Origin: Marvinbryantia formatexigens
GTDB taxonomy: Bacteria; Bacillota; Clostridia; Oscillospirales; Ruminococcaceae
Assembly: GCA_021771035.1 (NCBI GenBank)
Contig: JAETPU010000002.1
Location: forward strand, 62,001 to 126,000
Direction of reading: 5' to 3'
Length of the DNA: 64,000 nt
Part shown: one piece after another, positions 1-9,123 of the stretch
How the letters are laid out: each line of letters opens with the position of its first letter
How positions within the stretch are numbered: the first letter of the stretch is position 1
Position numbers and translations under genes: made by a program
The notes under the pieces: generated by a model
The model's input: the letters and a program-made list of their open reading frames with translations, nothing else
Database searches by the model: none
What the model was told of the DNA's origin: nothing

Positions 1-2
1 GT

Positions 3-713
3 TTGCAGCGCGGACAGGAGGGGGAACACTGGGTGGAGAATATCCGCGTTCCCTTTTGTGCGGGAAAGGGGCGCTTGGTCCTGGGAGCGCATTATGACAA
101 TGTAATTGGAAGCACTGCCGCCAATGACAACGCCTCCGGGGTGGCGGTGCTGCTTGCCCTGGCCAGGTGGCTGCGCACCCGAAAGGCCGGGAATCTGGAG
201 ATTGTGTTTTTTGACAGGGAGGAGTACAGCGACCATGGCAGCGCGGCCTACCTGAAATCTGTGGGGCCTGAAACTATCCGCGCCATGCTGAATTTGGATA
301 TGTGCGGCTTCGGTGACGCCATCATTCTGATTCATAAAGGGAATCTGGAAAATCCTGATTTCAGCGGTCTTCTCGATACCAAGGCGCTCAGCCGTCATAC
401 CGTGCGCCTGGTGGAACAAGTGCCGTTTAAAATCGGCGATGACGAGCAGTTCCAGCGCAGCTTAGTGCCCAACGCCACACTGCAGACCCTGCCTGCCGGG
501 GAGGCGGATCTCTTTGCCCGTGAGGCCTTGGCAATCAAGCAAAACGGCGGAAAGATGACCCCGGAAATGCGGGAACTGCTGAATCATTCCCCCGTGAAAT
601 ATACCTGCCACAATGGCCCCCAGGATCATATCGGCAGTGTTTCGGAACAGTCCATGCAGCTGGTGTTCCAATATCTGAAGGATAGCCTGCAGGAATGGTT
701 CCCCTGCCGCTGA
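3..713 (+). CDS. M28-family zinc aminopeptidase, 5' truncated by window edge
   Basis: The visible 236 residues match the C-terminal two thirds of an M28 metallopeptidase. The segment GAHYDN followed by NDNASGVAVLL supplies the first metal-binding His and the bridging Asp. FFDREEYSDHGSAAYL supplies the catalytic Glu pair, and a later LNLDMCG Asp continues the metal site. Such enzymes remove N-terminal residues from peptides with two Zn ions. The gene is open to the left edge, so the true start and any signal peptide are outside the window and the TTG at position 3 is not claimed as the start. No gene follows for about 800 bases, so it seems to end its transcription unit. Peptide specificity cannot be told from the sequence. 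Confidence 0.85.
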   Translation: MQRGQEGEHWVENIRVPFCAGKGRLVLGAHYDNVIGSTAANDNASGVAVLLALARWLRTRKAGNLEIVFFDREEYSDHGSAAYLKSVGPETIRAMLNLDMCGFGDAIILIHKGNLENPDFSGLLDTKALSRHTVRLVEQVPFKIGDDEQFQRSLVPNATLQTLPAGEADLFAREALAIKQNGGKMTPEMRELLNHSPVKYTCHNGPQDHIGSVSEQSMQLVFQYLKDSLQEWFPCR

Positions 714-1522
714 GATAAATCCCTGCCATGGAGGGTCCCTTTTCCCGGAAGGATGTTGGGGCGCATCCTGACGTTCAGAATGGGTGCCTTGACAACCTTG
801 CCGTTTTCCGATACAATAGGGTTACCATGTGATATGAGTTTTGACAGAGTATCCATGCAAATATTTTCTGACCATCCCCACCGGGGATTAAAGGCCATAC
901 GGACAGCCGGGTCAACTGCCGATTGGGCGGAGGAAAGCCGCCATTATTGATTGAGTTAAAAGCTCAATTTTATAAGTTGGTTACTTGATAACCAGTGCCT
1001 AGGGCGTACATCAACTTGTAAAACGGTCAATAAGAGTAGTAAAAGTGAGTATTTGCTATATAGACTCTGTAACATGAACTCATGGATTCCCTGCCGGGGG
1101 AACGCGCCTGTCCGTTTCAGGGACAGGGGGTATCCGGGATGGGGAACTGACAGTTTGATGAATTGGCTTTTACGCGATGTGCTGCGGCACATCGCGTTTT
1201 TTGCTGTTTTCTGTGGGATCACAGAGGGTTGGGGTACAATGCGCACCGGCCCGGCACAGTGGGGGAAGCTCAAAGTTTTGCAGGCCGGAGCTTGTCTTTA
1301 CGGGGAAGGCCCGCGGTAAACACAGACGAGAAAGCCTGGCCTGCCGGAGCGGCACAGCCAGGGGGACGGCCTGTGTGGGCAGCAGGTGTTGTGTCAGTAC
1401 GGGAATAGGTTCTATTTCAGATACAGATGAGGAAACTATCTGCGGCTTGTGCCGGTTCAGTGCCGGGGGATTGTCCTGCAGGCGGGGAACCCGGCACGGC
1501 TTTGAGAGGAATGGTGATTTTG
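714..1522. other. Intergenic region with one clear terminator
   Basis: About 800 bases without a convincing gene. It holds a weak A/T hairpin near 953-970 (ATTGAG/CTCAAT followed by TTTATAA), the strong terminator at 1173-1202, and a TACAAT hexamer at 1235-1240 that could be a -10 box for speD but has no good -35. Short open frames on both strands lack ribosome sites and were not called. Confidence 0.6.
1173..1202 (+). terminator. Rho-independent terminator
   Basis: A 9-bp perfect stem (CGCGATGTG / CACATCGCG, loop CTGCGG) is followed by six T at 1197-1202. It separates the peptidase unit from the polyamine cluster. Confidence 0.85.
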
Positions 1523-2281
1523 ATGGGGGAAAAGCTCAAACTCTATGGCTTTAACAATCTGACCAAAGCGCTGAGCTTTAATATCTATGATGTGTGCTAC
1601 GCCAAGACCGCGCGGGAGCAGAAGGACTACATCGCCTATATCGACGAGCAGTACAGCTCCGAGCGGCTGACCAATATTTTAACCAACCTGACGGACATGA
1701 TCGGGGCCAAGGTGCTCAATATTGCCCGGCAGGACTATGATCCCCAGGGGGCCTCGGTGACGATTTTGATAGCGGAGGGCTCCATGGTGCCCGTGGGCGA
1801 GACCCAGCTGGCGCACCTGGACAAGAGCCATGTGACGGTGCATACCTATCCGGAATACCATCCGGACACGTGCCTGGCCACCTTCCGGGTGGATATCGAC
1901 GTGGCAACCTGCGGGGAGATTACGCCGCTTTCCACCCTGGATTACCTCATCGGCTCCTTTGACTCGGATATTATCACCATGGACTACCGGGTGCGGGGCT
2001 TCACCAGGGATGTGGACGGGAAAAAGCTGTTTTTGGATCACGATATCGTCTCCATTCAGCAGTATATCGACGCCGCCACGCTGCTGCGGTATGACGCGGT
2101 GGACATCAACGTCTATGAGGCCAATTTGTTCCACACCAAGATGATGGTCAAGGATATTGATTTGCAGAACTATCTGTTCAATACGGACGTCTACGAGCTG
2201 CCGCCCAAGACCCGCCTGGAAATTATGACAAACCTGCGCCGGGAGATGATTGAAATCTTCAGCGGGCGCAATGTATATTAG
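1523..2281 (+). CDS. speD: S-adenosylmethionine decarboxylase proenzyme
   Basis: This is a pyruvoyl enzyme that makes decarboxylated AdoMet, the aminopropyl donor for spermidine synthase. The protein (252 aa) resembles the long E. coli-type SpeD. Its N-terminus [16 protein letters not shown] aligns with the E. coli start, so ATG 1523 is preferred over the in-frame ATGs at 1511 and 1427. GAGAGGA at 1504-1510 is the only ribosome-site candidate and is rather far away. The motif [13 protein letters not shown] contains the Lys-Ser self-cleavage site where Ser becomes the pyruvoyl group. The C-terminal [19 protein letters not shown] block is also typical of the family. It is the first gene of the polyamine cluster; 231 bases separate it from speA. 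Confidence 0.95.
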   Translation: MGEKLKLYGFNNLTKALSFNIYDVCYAKTAREQKDYIAYIDEQYSSERLTNILTNLTDMIGAKVLNIARQDYDPQGASVTILIAEGSMVPVGETQLAHLDKSHVTVHTYPEYHPDTCLATFRVDIDVATCGEITPLSTLDYLIGSFDSDIITMDYRVRGFTRDVDGKKLFLDHDIVSIQQYIDAATLLRYDAVDINVYEANLFHTKMMVKDIDLQNYLFNTDVYELPPKTRLEIMTNLRREMIEIFSGRNVY

Positions 2282-2468
2282 GGTACATAAAAAAGGGTTC
2301 GCTTGCCGTCCACAGGGAGTTTGGGCTGGGACGCAGGGTTGCTTGTCCGGGATACTCTCGATTGCATATCCTGCCGCGATATTCCCCCGAATCTGGCTTC
2401 AACTATGATGAGGTTCGCCAGGTTCTCTGGAATTTGGAATTGTTAAGGAAAATAGAGGAGACATTTTT

Positions 2469-2513
2469 ATGAATAGAACTTGTAGTAGAGGAGAGGAGGG
2501 GGAAACTGAGTGA
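2469..2513 (+). CDS. 14-codon upstream ORF overlapping the speA start
   Basis: ATG 2469 follows GAGGAG (2455-2460) at 8 nt, a good Shine-Dalgarno spacing. It encodes MNRTCSRGEEGETE and stops with TGA at 2511-2513. The last A of that stop is the first base of the speA ATG (TGATG), the usual geometry of translational coupling. The speA ribosome site lies inside this ORF. Whether it is a regulatory leader peptide or chance is unknown; no homologue is recognised. The coupling is seen in sequence; the regulatory role is inferred. Confidence 0.45.
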   Translation: MNRTCSRGEEGETE

Positions 2514-3964
2514 TGGATCAGAACCGGGCGCCTATCTATGAGGCGCTCCAGGAATTTCAGAAAAAGCGGGTGGTGCCCTTTGATGTCCCCGGGCACAAGC
2601 GGGGGCGTGGAAATCCGGAGCTGGCGTCCCTCTTGGGCGAACAGTGCGTACGTCTGGATGTGAATTCCATGAAACCGTTGGACAACCTGTGCCACCCTGT
2701 GTCCGTCATCCGCGAGGCCGAGCAGCTGGCGGCCGAGGCCTTCGGTGCGGCCAATGCCTTTCTCATGGTGGGGGGCACCACCTCCGCGGTGCAGAGCATG
2801 ATCCTCTCTGTGGCCGGGCGCGGGGATAAAATCATCCTGCCCCGCAATGTGCACCGCAGCGTCATGGGCGCCATGGTGCTGTGCGGTGCGGTTCCGGTGT
2901 ATGTGGATCCCGCCAGCGACGAGCACCTGGGAATCTCCCTGGGGATGCGGGTGCAGGATGTCAGGCGCGCCATTGAGAAAAACCCGGATGCAAAGGCCAT
3001 TTTGGTCAACAACCCCACCTATTACGGGATTTGTTCGGATCTGCGGGGCATCGTGCAGCTGGCCCATTGCCACGGGATGCTCTGCCTGGCGGACGAGGCC
3101 CACGGCACCCACTTCTATTTCGGGGAACAGATGCCGGTAAGCGCCATGGCGGCCGGGGCGGATATGGCGGCGGTGTCCATGCACAAGTCCGGAGGCAGCC
3201 TGACCCAGAGTTCCCTTCTGCTCACCGGGCCCAATATGTCCCAGGGCCATGTTCGCCAGATTATCAACCTCACCCAGACCACCAGCGGCTCCTATCTGCT
3301 GCTTTCCAGCCTGGATATCTCCCGGCGCAACCTGGCGCTGCGGGGGCGGGAATCCTTTGCCAGGGTGGTGGAGATGGCTGACTACGCCAGGGAGGAGATA
3401 AACGGCATCGGCGGATACTATGCCTATTCCAGGGAACTGGTGAATTCCGACAGCGTGTTTGCCTTCGACACCACCAAGCTCTCCATCAATACGCTGGATA
3501 TCGGCCTGGCGGGCATCGAGGTGTACGATCTGCTGCGGGACGAATACGACATTCAGATTGAATTCGGGGATTTGGGGAATATTTTAGCCTACCTCTCCAT
3601 CGGGGACCGGGTGCGGGAGATTGAACGGCTCATCAGCGCCTTAGCGGATCTCAAGCGCCGGTTTGGGCGAAAGGACCGGGTGGGCCTGATGCGCCAGGAG
3701 TATATCGAGCCGCAGGTGGCGGTGTCGCCGCAGGAGGCGTTTTATGCGCCTAAGGAGTCCCTGCCCCTAGAGAAGACGATGGGGCGCGTGTGCAGCGAAT
3801 TTGTCATGTGCTATCCGCCGGGAATTCCCATTCTGGCCCCGGGGGAGCGCATCACCCAGGCCATTTTGGATTATATTGTCTATGCCAAGGAGAAGGGGTG
3901 CAGCATGACCGGGCCCGAGGATTCGGCCATCTTGTCCCTGAACGTCCTGAAAGGGGGATATTGA
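2513..3964 (+). CDS. speA: PLP-dependent Orn/Lys/Arg decarboxylase, probable arginine decarboxylase
   Basis: The 483-residue protein belongs to the short (aspartate-aminotransferase fold) Orn/Lys/Arg decarboxylase group typical of Firmicutes. The PLP lysine is K225 in VSMHKSGGSLTQSS. The cofactor-binding DEAHGTHF lies at 194-201, and an N-terminal PFDVPGHKRGRG motif is present. With an agmatinase-type ureohydrolase two genes downstream, arginine to agmatine is the most likely reaction, though lysine decarboxylases of this family look similar. ATG 2513 is 10 nt from GAGGAGGGGG; a GTG at 2510 is also possible. Four bases separate it from speE, so they are co-transcribed. Confidence 0.92.
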   Translation: MDQNRAPIYEALQEFQKKRVVPFDVPGHKRGRGNPELASLLGEQCVRLDVNSMKPLDNLCHPVSVIREAEQLAAEAFGAANAFLMVGGTTSAVQSMILSVAGRGDKIILPRNVHRSVMGAMVLCGAVPVYVDPASDEHLGISLGMRVQDVRRAIEKNPDAKAILVNNPTYYGICSDLRGIVQLAHCHGMLCLADEAHGTHFYFGEQMPVSAMAAGADMAAVSMHKSGGSLTQSSLLLTGPNMSQGHVRQIINLTQTTSGSYLLLSSLDISRRNLALRGRESFARVVEMADYAREEINGIGGYYAYSRELVNSDSVFAFDTTKLSINTLDIGLAGIEVYDLLRDEYDIQIEFGDLGNILAYLSIGDRVREIERLISALADLKRRFGRKDRVGLMRQEYIEPQVAVSPQEAFYAPKESLPLEKTMGRVCSEFVMCYPPGIPILAPGERITQAILDYIVYAKEKGCSMTGPEDSAILSLNVLKGGY

Positions 3965-3968
3965 GCTC

Positions 3969-4829
3969 TTGGAATTTTGGTTTTCAGAGGAACATACGCC
4001 CAATGTAAAGTTCACCATCCGGGTGGATCGCCAGCTGTACAGCGGCAAGAGCGAATACCAGCGCATCGACGTGTTTGAGTCTCCGGAATTTGGGCGCTTT
4101 CTCACCCTGGACGGGTTTATGATGCTTACCGAGAAGGATGAATTTATCTATCACGAGATGATAACCCATGTGCCTATGGCAGTGCATCCCAGGGTACGGG
4201 ATGTCCTGGTGATTGGCGCGGGGGACGGCGGCGTGGTGCGGGAGCTCACCCGGTATTCCGACATCGAGCACATCGACATGGTGGAGATCGATCCCCTGGT
4301 GGTCCAGGTGTGCAAAAAGTATCTTCCCCAGACCGCCTGCCGCCTGGACGATAGGCGGGTTCAAATCCACTATGAGGACGGCTTAAAATATGTGCGTTCC
4401 CGCAAGGATGCCTACGATCTCATCATCGTGGATTCCACGGATCCCTTCGGCCCCGGAGAGGGGCTGTTCACCCGGGAATTCTACGGAAACTGCCATGAGG
4501 CCCTGCGGGAGGACGGCATTCTCATCAATCAGCATGAGAGCCCCTTTTATCCCCAGGACGCCGCGGCCTGCCAGCGGGCCCACAAGAATATTGTGGAGTC
4601 CTTCCCCATCAGCAAGGTGTACCAGGCCCATATCCCCACCTATCCCTCCGGGCACTGGCTGTTCGGCTTTGCCTCGAAAAAGTACCATCCCCTGCGGGAT
4701 TTGGACGAAACGCGCTGGAACCTGCGGGGACTGGGATGCCGGTACTACACCACCATGCTGCACAAGGGCGCCTTTTATATCCCCGCCTATGTAGAGGAGA
4801 TGCTCAGAGATGTTGAACCCAAATATTGA
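3969..4829 (+). CDS. speE: Spermidine synthase (polyamine aminopropyltransferase)
   Basis: It transfers the aminopropyl group from decarboxylated AdoMet to putrescine (or another diamine). Visible family marks in 286 aa are the QRIDVFE and LTLDGFMML N-terminal strands, a Rossmann motif VIGAGDGGVVRE (81-92), the acidic MVEIDPLVV (104-112), and the catalytic VDSTDPFGP with D155 and D158. Start is TTG 3969, 9 nt after GGGGGA; no closer ATG fits. The 3' end overlaps speB by 20 bases, indicating tight coupling. Its donor must come from SpeD upstream. Acceptor specificity (putrescine or agmatine) cannot be settled by eye. Confidence 0.95.
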   Translation: MEFWFSEEHTPNVKFTIRVDRQLYSGKSEYQRIDVFESPEFGRFLTLDGFMMLTEKDEFIYHEMITHVPMAVHPRVRDVLVIGAGDGGVVRELTRYSDIEHIDMVEIDPLVVQVCKKYLPQTACRLDDRRVQIHYEDGLKYVRSRKDAYDLIIVDSTDPFGPGEGLFTREFYGNCHEALREDGILINQHESPFYPQDAAACQRAHKNIVESFPISKVYQAHIPTYPSGHWLFGFASKKYHPLRDLDETRWNLRGLGCRYYTTMLHKGAFYIPAYVEEMLRDVEPKY

Positions 4830-5667
4830 GACTTTTTTGTGCTGCGAGAGCAGCTTCGAGGACGCTTTAACCGTCCTGTACGGCGCGCCCTTTGATTCCA
4901 CCACCTCCTACCGCCCGGGCGCCAGGTTCGGCAGCAGCGCCATCCGCCGGGAATCCTACGGGCTGGAGAGCTACAGCCCCTACCAGCGGCGGGATCTCAG
5001 TGACTGTGCCGTCTTTGACAGCGGGGACATGGAATTGCCCATGGGCAGCTCTCAGAGGGCCCTTGAGCAGATTGGAGAGCGCTGCCGCGCCATTTTGGAT
5101 TCCGGCAAGGTGCCGTTTCTGCTGGGAGGCGAGCATCTGGTGACGCTGGGGGCGGTTCGGGAGATTGTAAAGAAGTTCCCCGCGGTGCATATCCTGCACT
5201 TTGACGCCCACGCCGATTTGCGGGAGGAATACCTGGGGGTATCCCTCTCCCACGCCTGTGTGCTGCGCCGGTGCTGGGAGCTGGTGGGAGATGGGCGCAT
5301 CCATCAGTTTGGAATCCGCTCCGGGGACCGGAGCGAATGGGAGTTTTCCGAAGCGGGCCATGTCTCCACCCAGCCCTTTACCCTGGAAGGCCTTGCCCGG
5401 ACGCTGGAACAGCTGGGGGATACCCCGGTGTACTGTACGGTGGATTTGGATGTATTGGATCCCAGTATTTTCCCCGGCACCGGAACCCCGGAACCGGAGG
5501 GCGTCAGCTTTTGTGAGCTGCGCCAGGCAGTGGCCCTGGTGTGTTCGGCGGCCAATGTAGTGGGCTGCGATGTGTGCGAACTGAGCCCCCACTATGACCC
5601 CAGCGGGATTTCCACGGCGGCGGCGTGCAAGCTGGTGCGGGAGATGCTGCTGGCGCTGCATCCATAA
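4810..5667 (+). CDS. speB: Agmatinase-family ureohydrolase
   Basis: A Mn-dependent hydrolase that removes urea from agmatine (to putrescine) or possibly from N1-aminopropylagmatine (to spermidine). All ureohydrolase metal ligands are visible: GGEH (H109), HFDAHADLR (D132, H134, D136) and VDLDVLDP (D211, D213). The length of 285 aa is normal for SpeB. ATG 4810 lies inside the end of speE and is preceded by AGAGGAGATG. Position between speE and the carboxyspermidine genes supports a polyamine role over arginase. The substrate is inferred from context. Confidence 0.93.
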   Translation: MLNPNIETFLCCESSFEDALTVLYGAPFDSTTSYRPGARFGSSAIRRESYGLESYSPYQRRDLSDCAVFDSGDMELPMGSSQRALEQIGERCRAILDSGKVPFLLGGEHLVTLGAVREIVKKFPAVHILHFDAHADLREEYLGVSLSHACVLRRCWELVGDGRIHQFGIRSGDRSEWEFSEAGHVSTQPFTLEGLARTLEQLGDTPVYCTVDLDVLDPSIFPGTGTPEPEGVSFCELRQAVALVCSAANVVGCDVCELSPHYDPSGISTAAACKLVREMLLALHP

Positions 5668-6026
5668 CGGGCAGTTCCGGTGGTTTTCAGGCAGGCCGGG
5701 CGGCTGGCTTGGCCTTTGTCTTAACATTCGACATCAAAAACAGCGGCCTGAGGAGCGGGCTTGGCCGGACAGGCACAGCGGCGGCTTTTCGGCGTGCATA
5801 CTACAGCCTTACAAAATTTCCGGCGGCGCCCAGGTTCCCAAAAGGAATGGGATAATTTGTACTTTGCCGGTACGGCCGGCCCCACGGCGGGGAAAAAGGA
5901 ACCCCCTGGGGGAACCTGCCGAGAGTTGACGGATACTGACACTGCCAAGAAGCGTGTGTTTCGGGCTCACGGGAGACAGCCGTACCCAGACACACCGCTT
6001 GGGTATCATAGAAAGGAAGGATTGCC
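5668..6026. other. 359-bp gap inside the polyamine cluster
   Basis: No gene is supported here. Local GC-rich inverted segments (for example CCCCTGGGGG-like around 5900-5912) suggest leader structure. The gap separates speB from the dehydrogenase gene, so the last two genes may have their own promoter; I found no convincing -35/-10 pair. Confidence 0.5.
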
Positions 6027-7286
6027 ATGGGAAAGGTTTTAATTATCGGCTGCGGAGGCGTGGCCTCGGTTGCCATTCAGAAGTGCTGCCAGAACAGCCA
6101 GGTGTTCCAGGAGATCTGCATTGCCAGCCGCACAAAATCCAAATGTGACGCGCTGGCCCAAAAGCTGGCCGGCACAACCCAGACGAAGATTACCACCCGC
6201 CAGGTGGACGCGGACAAGCCCGAAGAGCTGGTCGCCCTCATCCGGGAGCTCAACCCGGATCTGGTGATGAATATCGCCCTGCCCTATCAGGATCTCACCA
6301 TCATGGACGCCTGCCTGGAGTGCGGGGTCAACTATATGGACACCGCCAACTATGAGCCGGAGAACCTGGAGGATCCCGCCTGGAAAGAGGCCTATGAGAA
6401 GCGGTGCAGGCAGGAGGGCTTTTCCGCCTACTTTGACTACTCCTGGCAGTGGGCCTACCAGGAAAAGTTCGAGAAAGCAGGGCTGACTGCGCTGCTGGGC
6501 TCCGGGTTTGACCCCGGCGTCACCCAGGCCTACTGCGCCTGGGCGCAAAAGCACCTGTTTGATACCATTGACACCATCGATATTTTAGACTGCAACGGCG
6601 GGGATCACGGCTACCCCTTTGCCACCAACTTCAATCCCGAAATCAACCTGCGGGAGGTGTCGGCCCCCGGTTCCTACTGGGAAAACGGGCACTGGGTGGA
6701 AATCCCGGCCATGAGCATCAAGCGGGAATACAACTTTGACGGCGTGGGAAAAAAGGATATGTACCTGCTGCACCACGAGGAGATTGAATCCCTGGCAAAA
6801 AATATCCCCGGGGTCAGGCGTATCCGGTTCTTTATGACCTTCGGAGAGAGTTACCTCACCCATATGAAGTGCCTGGAGAATGTGGGGATGCTCTCCACCA
6901 CCCCCATCGACTATGAGGGCAGCCAGATTGTGCCCATCCAGTTCTTAAAGGCCCTTTTGCCGGATCCCGCATCCCTGGGGGCGCGCACCGTGGGCAAAAC
7001 CAACATCGGCTGCATCTTTACCGGCAAAAAGGACGGAAAGGAAAAGACAGCCTATCTCTATAACATCTGCGATCACCAGGAATGCTACCGGGAGGTAGGC
7101 TCCCAGGCCATCTCCTATACCACCGGCGTTCCGGCGATGATTGGCGCTATGATGCTTTTGACCGGAAAATGGAACAAACCCGGCGTCTATACGGTGGAAC
7201 AGTTCGATCCGGACCCGTATATGGAGGCTTTGAACAAATGGGGACTGCCCTGGCAGGTCAATGAGAATCCCCAGCTGGTGGACTAG
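6027..7286 (+). CDS. Carboxy(nor)spermidine dehydrogenase, saccharopine-dehydrogenase family
   Basis: This NADPH-dependent enzyme joins L-aspartate semialdehyde to a diamine (putrescine, diaminopropane or agmatine) to give a carboxylated polyamine. The 419-aa protein begins with the Rossmann motif KVLIIGCGGVASVAI. It carries saccharopine-dehydrogenase-like segments (NPDLVMNIALPYQD, CGVNYMDTANYEP, GFDPGVTQAY). Immediate pairing with the decarboxylase (3 nt gap) is what separates it from lysine-pathway homologues. ATG 6027 has AGAAAGGAAGG just upstream. Its presence beside speD/speE is unusual because each pair alone is enough for spermidine. Confidence 0.9.
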   Translation: MGKVLIIGCGGVASVAIQKCCQNSQVFQEICIASRTKSKCDALAQKLAGTTQTKITTRQVDADKPEELVALIRELNPDLVMNIALPYQDLTIMDACLECGVNYMDTANYEPENLEDPAWKEAYEKRCRQEGFSAYFDYSWQWAYQEKFEKAGLTALLGSGFDPGVTQAYCAWAQKHLFDTIDTIDILDCNGGDHGYPFATNFNPEINLREVSAPGSYWENGHWVEIPAMSIKREYNFDGVGKKDMYLLHHEEIESLAKNIPGVRRIRFFMTFGESYLTHMKCLENVGMLSTTPIDYEGSQIVPIQFLKALLPDPASLGARTVGKTNIGCIFTGKKDGKEKTAYLYNICDHQECYREVGSQAISYTTGVPAMIGAMMLLTGKWNKPGVYTVEQFDPDPYMEALNKWGLPWQVNENPQLVD

Positions 7287-7289
7287 GCC

Positions 7290-8414
7290 ATGGCAGAACA
7301 ATTTCGCACCCCTTATTTTCTCGTGGAGGAAGAGCGCCTGCTTGCCAATTTGCAGCTTCTGCGCCGGGTGGCCCAGGAAGCGGGATGCAGCATCCTGCTG
7401 GCCCAGAAGGCCTTCTCCATGTTTGCGTGTTATCCCCTGCTGCGGCAGTATTTGGCAGGTACCACCGCCAGCGGAGTGTTTGAGGCGAAACTCGGCGCCC
7501 AGGAGTTCGGCGGGGAAACCCATGTGTTTTCCCCGGCTTACCGCCCGGACGAATTTGAGGAGCTTTTGGAGTACGCGGATCATGTGGTGTTCAATTCCTG
7601 CGCCCAGGTGGAAAAATTCGGGGCGCTGGCCAAAAGCCGGGGGAAATCCATTGGGCTGCGGGTGAACCCGGAGTGCTCCACACAGGAGGGCCACGCCATC
7701 TATGACCCCTGCGCGCCCGGTTCCCGGCTGGGGGTTACACGCGCCCAGCTTCGGGAATCGGTACTCCCCCAATTGGACGGCCTTCATTTTCACACCCTGT
7801 GCGAACAGGATTCCGATGACTTGGAAATAACCGTGGATGCCTTCGAGGCAAAATTCGGGGAATACCTTGTGGGGATGAAATGGCTCAACCTGGGCGGCGG
7901 GCACCACATTACGCGCCCGGGCTACGATATCCCAAGGCTCATTGGCATTGTGCGGCGGCTTCGGAAGCGCTACGGCGTCAAGGTGTACCTGGAGCCGGGA
8001 GAGGCGGTGGTTTTGGGGGCTGGAAAGCTCATCACCAGTGTCCTGGAGGTGGTGCATAACGGAATCGATATCGCCATCCTGGATACCTCCGCCGCCTGCC
8101 ATATGCCGGATGTGTTGGAGATGCCCTACCGCCCGCCCCTGTCCGGCAGCGGGGAGCCGGGGGAAAAGCCCTACACCTGCCGCCTGGCGGGCCCCACCTG
8201 TCTTGCCGGGGATGTCATTGGGGATTATTCCTTTGACCAGAAACTCAAAGAAGGGCAGCAGCTCATCTTTGAGGATATGGCATTGTATACCATGGTCAAG
8301 ACCAATACCTTCAACGGAATGAACCTGCCCAGTATTGTCCTCAAGAAGCTGGACGGCACCTGCCGGCTGGTGCGCAGCTTCGGCTATGAGGACTTTAAGG
8401 GGCGTCTGTCCTGA
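7290..8414 (+). CDS. nspC: Carboxy(nor)spermidine decarboxylase
   Basis: PLP-dependent, alanine-racemase-fold decarboxylase that completes the aspartate-semialdehyde route by removing the carboxyl group from carboxyspermidine or a relative. The PLP lysine is K40 in ILLAQKAFSMF. Further family marks are HFHTLCEQ, LNLGGGHHI, YLEPGEAVV and the active-site block GPTCLAGDVIGDYSF. Length of 374 aa fits the family. It starts 3 nt after the dehydrogenase stop and has only a weak ribosome site, so translation is probably coupled. It is the last gene of the cluster; a terminator follows. Confidence 0.93.
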   Translation: MAEQFRTPYFLVEEERLLANLQLLRRVAQEAGCSILLAQKAFSMFACYPLLRQYLAGTTASGVFEAKLGAQEFGGETHVFSPAYRPDEFEELLEYADHVVFNSCAQVEKFGALAKSRGKSIGLRVNPECSTQEGHAIYDPCAPGSRLGVTRAQLRESVLPQLDGLHFHTLCEQDSDDLEITVDAFEAKFGEYLVGMKWLNLGGGHHITRPGYDIPRLIGIVRRLRKRYGVKVYLEPGEAVVLGAGKLITSVLEVVHNGIDIAILDTSAACHMPDVLEMPYRPPLSGSGEPGEKPYTCRLAGPTCLAGDVIGDYSFDQKLKEGQQLIFEDMALYTMVKTNTFNGMNLPSIVLKKLDGTCRLVRSFGYEDFKGRLS

Positions 8415-8423
8415 AAACTGCTC

Positions 8424-8463
8424 CCTGGGGCAGCCCGCGCGGGCTATGCCCCGGGGGCTTTTG
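8424..8463 (+). terminator. Terminator of the polyamine cluster
   Basis: CCTGGGGCA (8424-8432) pairs with TGCCCCGGG (8447-8455) around an inner GCCCGCGCGGGC hairpin; a short T run follows at 8459-8462. It lies 10 nt past the nspC stop. Confidence 0.65.
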
Positions 8464-8530
8464 CTGCTGCCTGGAAACCGGCTCGCGGGCAGCCCTGCCG
8501 GTTCGGAATACACGGGCCGTTTCAGGGGCG

Positions 8531-8949
8531 GCGGAACTCAACCGCGCAGGAATACGGCATACGGCCTCTTAGCGGGCGAAAGGATGAAAGGGACGGGCAC
8601 CTTCTCAGCGGTTCCCACCCCATCGGCATTCGTCCTGAGCCTGGGCCCGCTTGAGCATCGTATTGGCTGGCGGCAGCCGGCTGATGCCGAAGCCTGCGGC
8701 GGCGCTCAAGTAAGCTTCCCCGCAGAGAGATGTTCCTTAAAGAGGCGGAAGTCAACCGCGCAGGAATACGGCCTCTTAGCGGGCGAAGGGATGGAAAGGG
8801 AAGGGAACCCTCTCAGCGGTTCGCCCCATCGGCATTCGTCCTGAGCCGGGCCCGCTTGAGCATCGTATTGGCTGGCGGCAGCCGACTGATGCCGAAGCCT
8901 GCGGCGGCGCTCAAGTAAGCTTCCCCGGAAGATGTTCCCTAAAGCGGCG
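8531..8949. repeat. Tandem intergenic repeat, two copies of about 205-214 bp
   Basis: Copy 1 is 8531-8744 and copy 2 is 8745-8949. Both begin GCGGAA(C/G)TCAACCGCGCAGG and end with GATGTTCC(T/C)TAAAG. Within each, GCTTGAGC and a later GCTCAAG can close a stem around a GC-rich inner hairpin. The copies differ by scattered substitutions and small indels. Open frames through the repeats do not stay conserved between copies. No known RNA family is recognised. Confidence 0.85.
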
Positions 8950-9123
8950 GGCTGCACAGGCCCGCAGGGATGCAGCCTGAGAAGGTGTGGATGAGAAACA
9001 AATCCGGGGGCCTGCCGCCTGAAAAGGGAACCCTGTATAGAGCGGGTGCAAAGGGCTTGCCTAGGCTTTGGGGGGGTGCCGCTGGCAGTGGTGATGTTCA
9101 CATAACAGGGGGAGGAGGCAATC

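Noticed and set aside
6945-8513. Long minus-strand open frame opposite the carboxyspermidine genes
   Set aside because: It is the antisense shadow of two well-recognised enzymes in GC-rich DNA; it has low-complexity Gly/His/Pro composition and no ribosome site.
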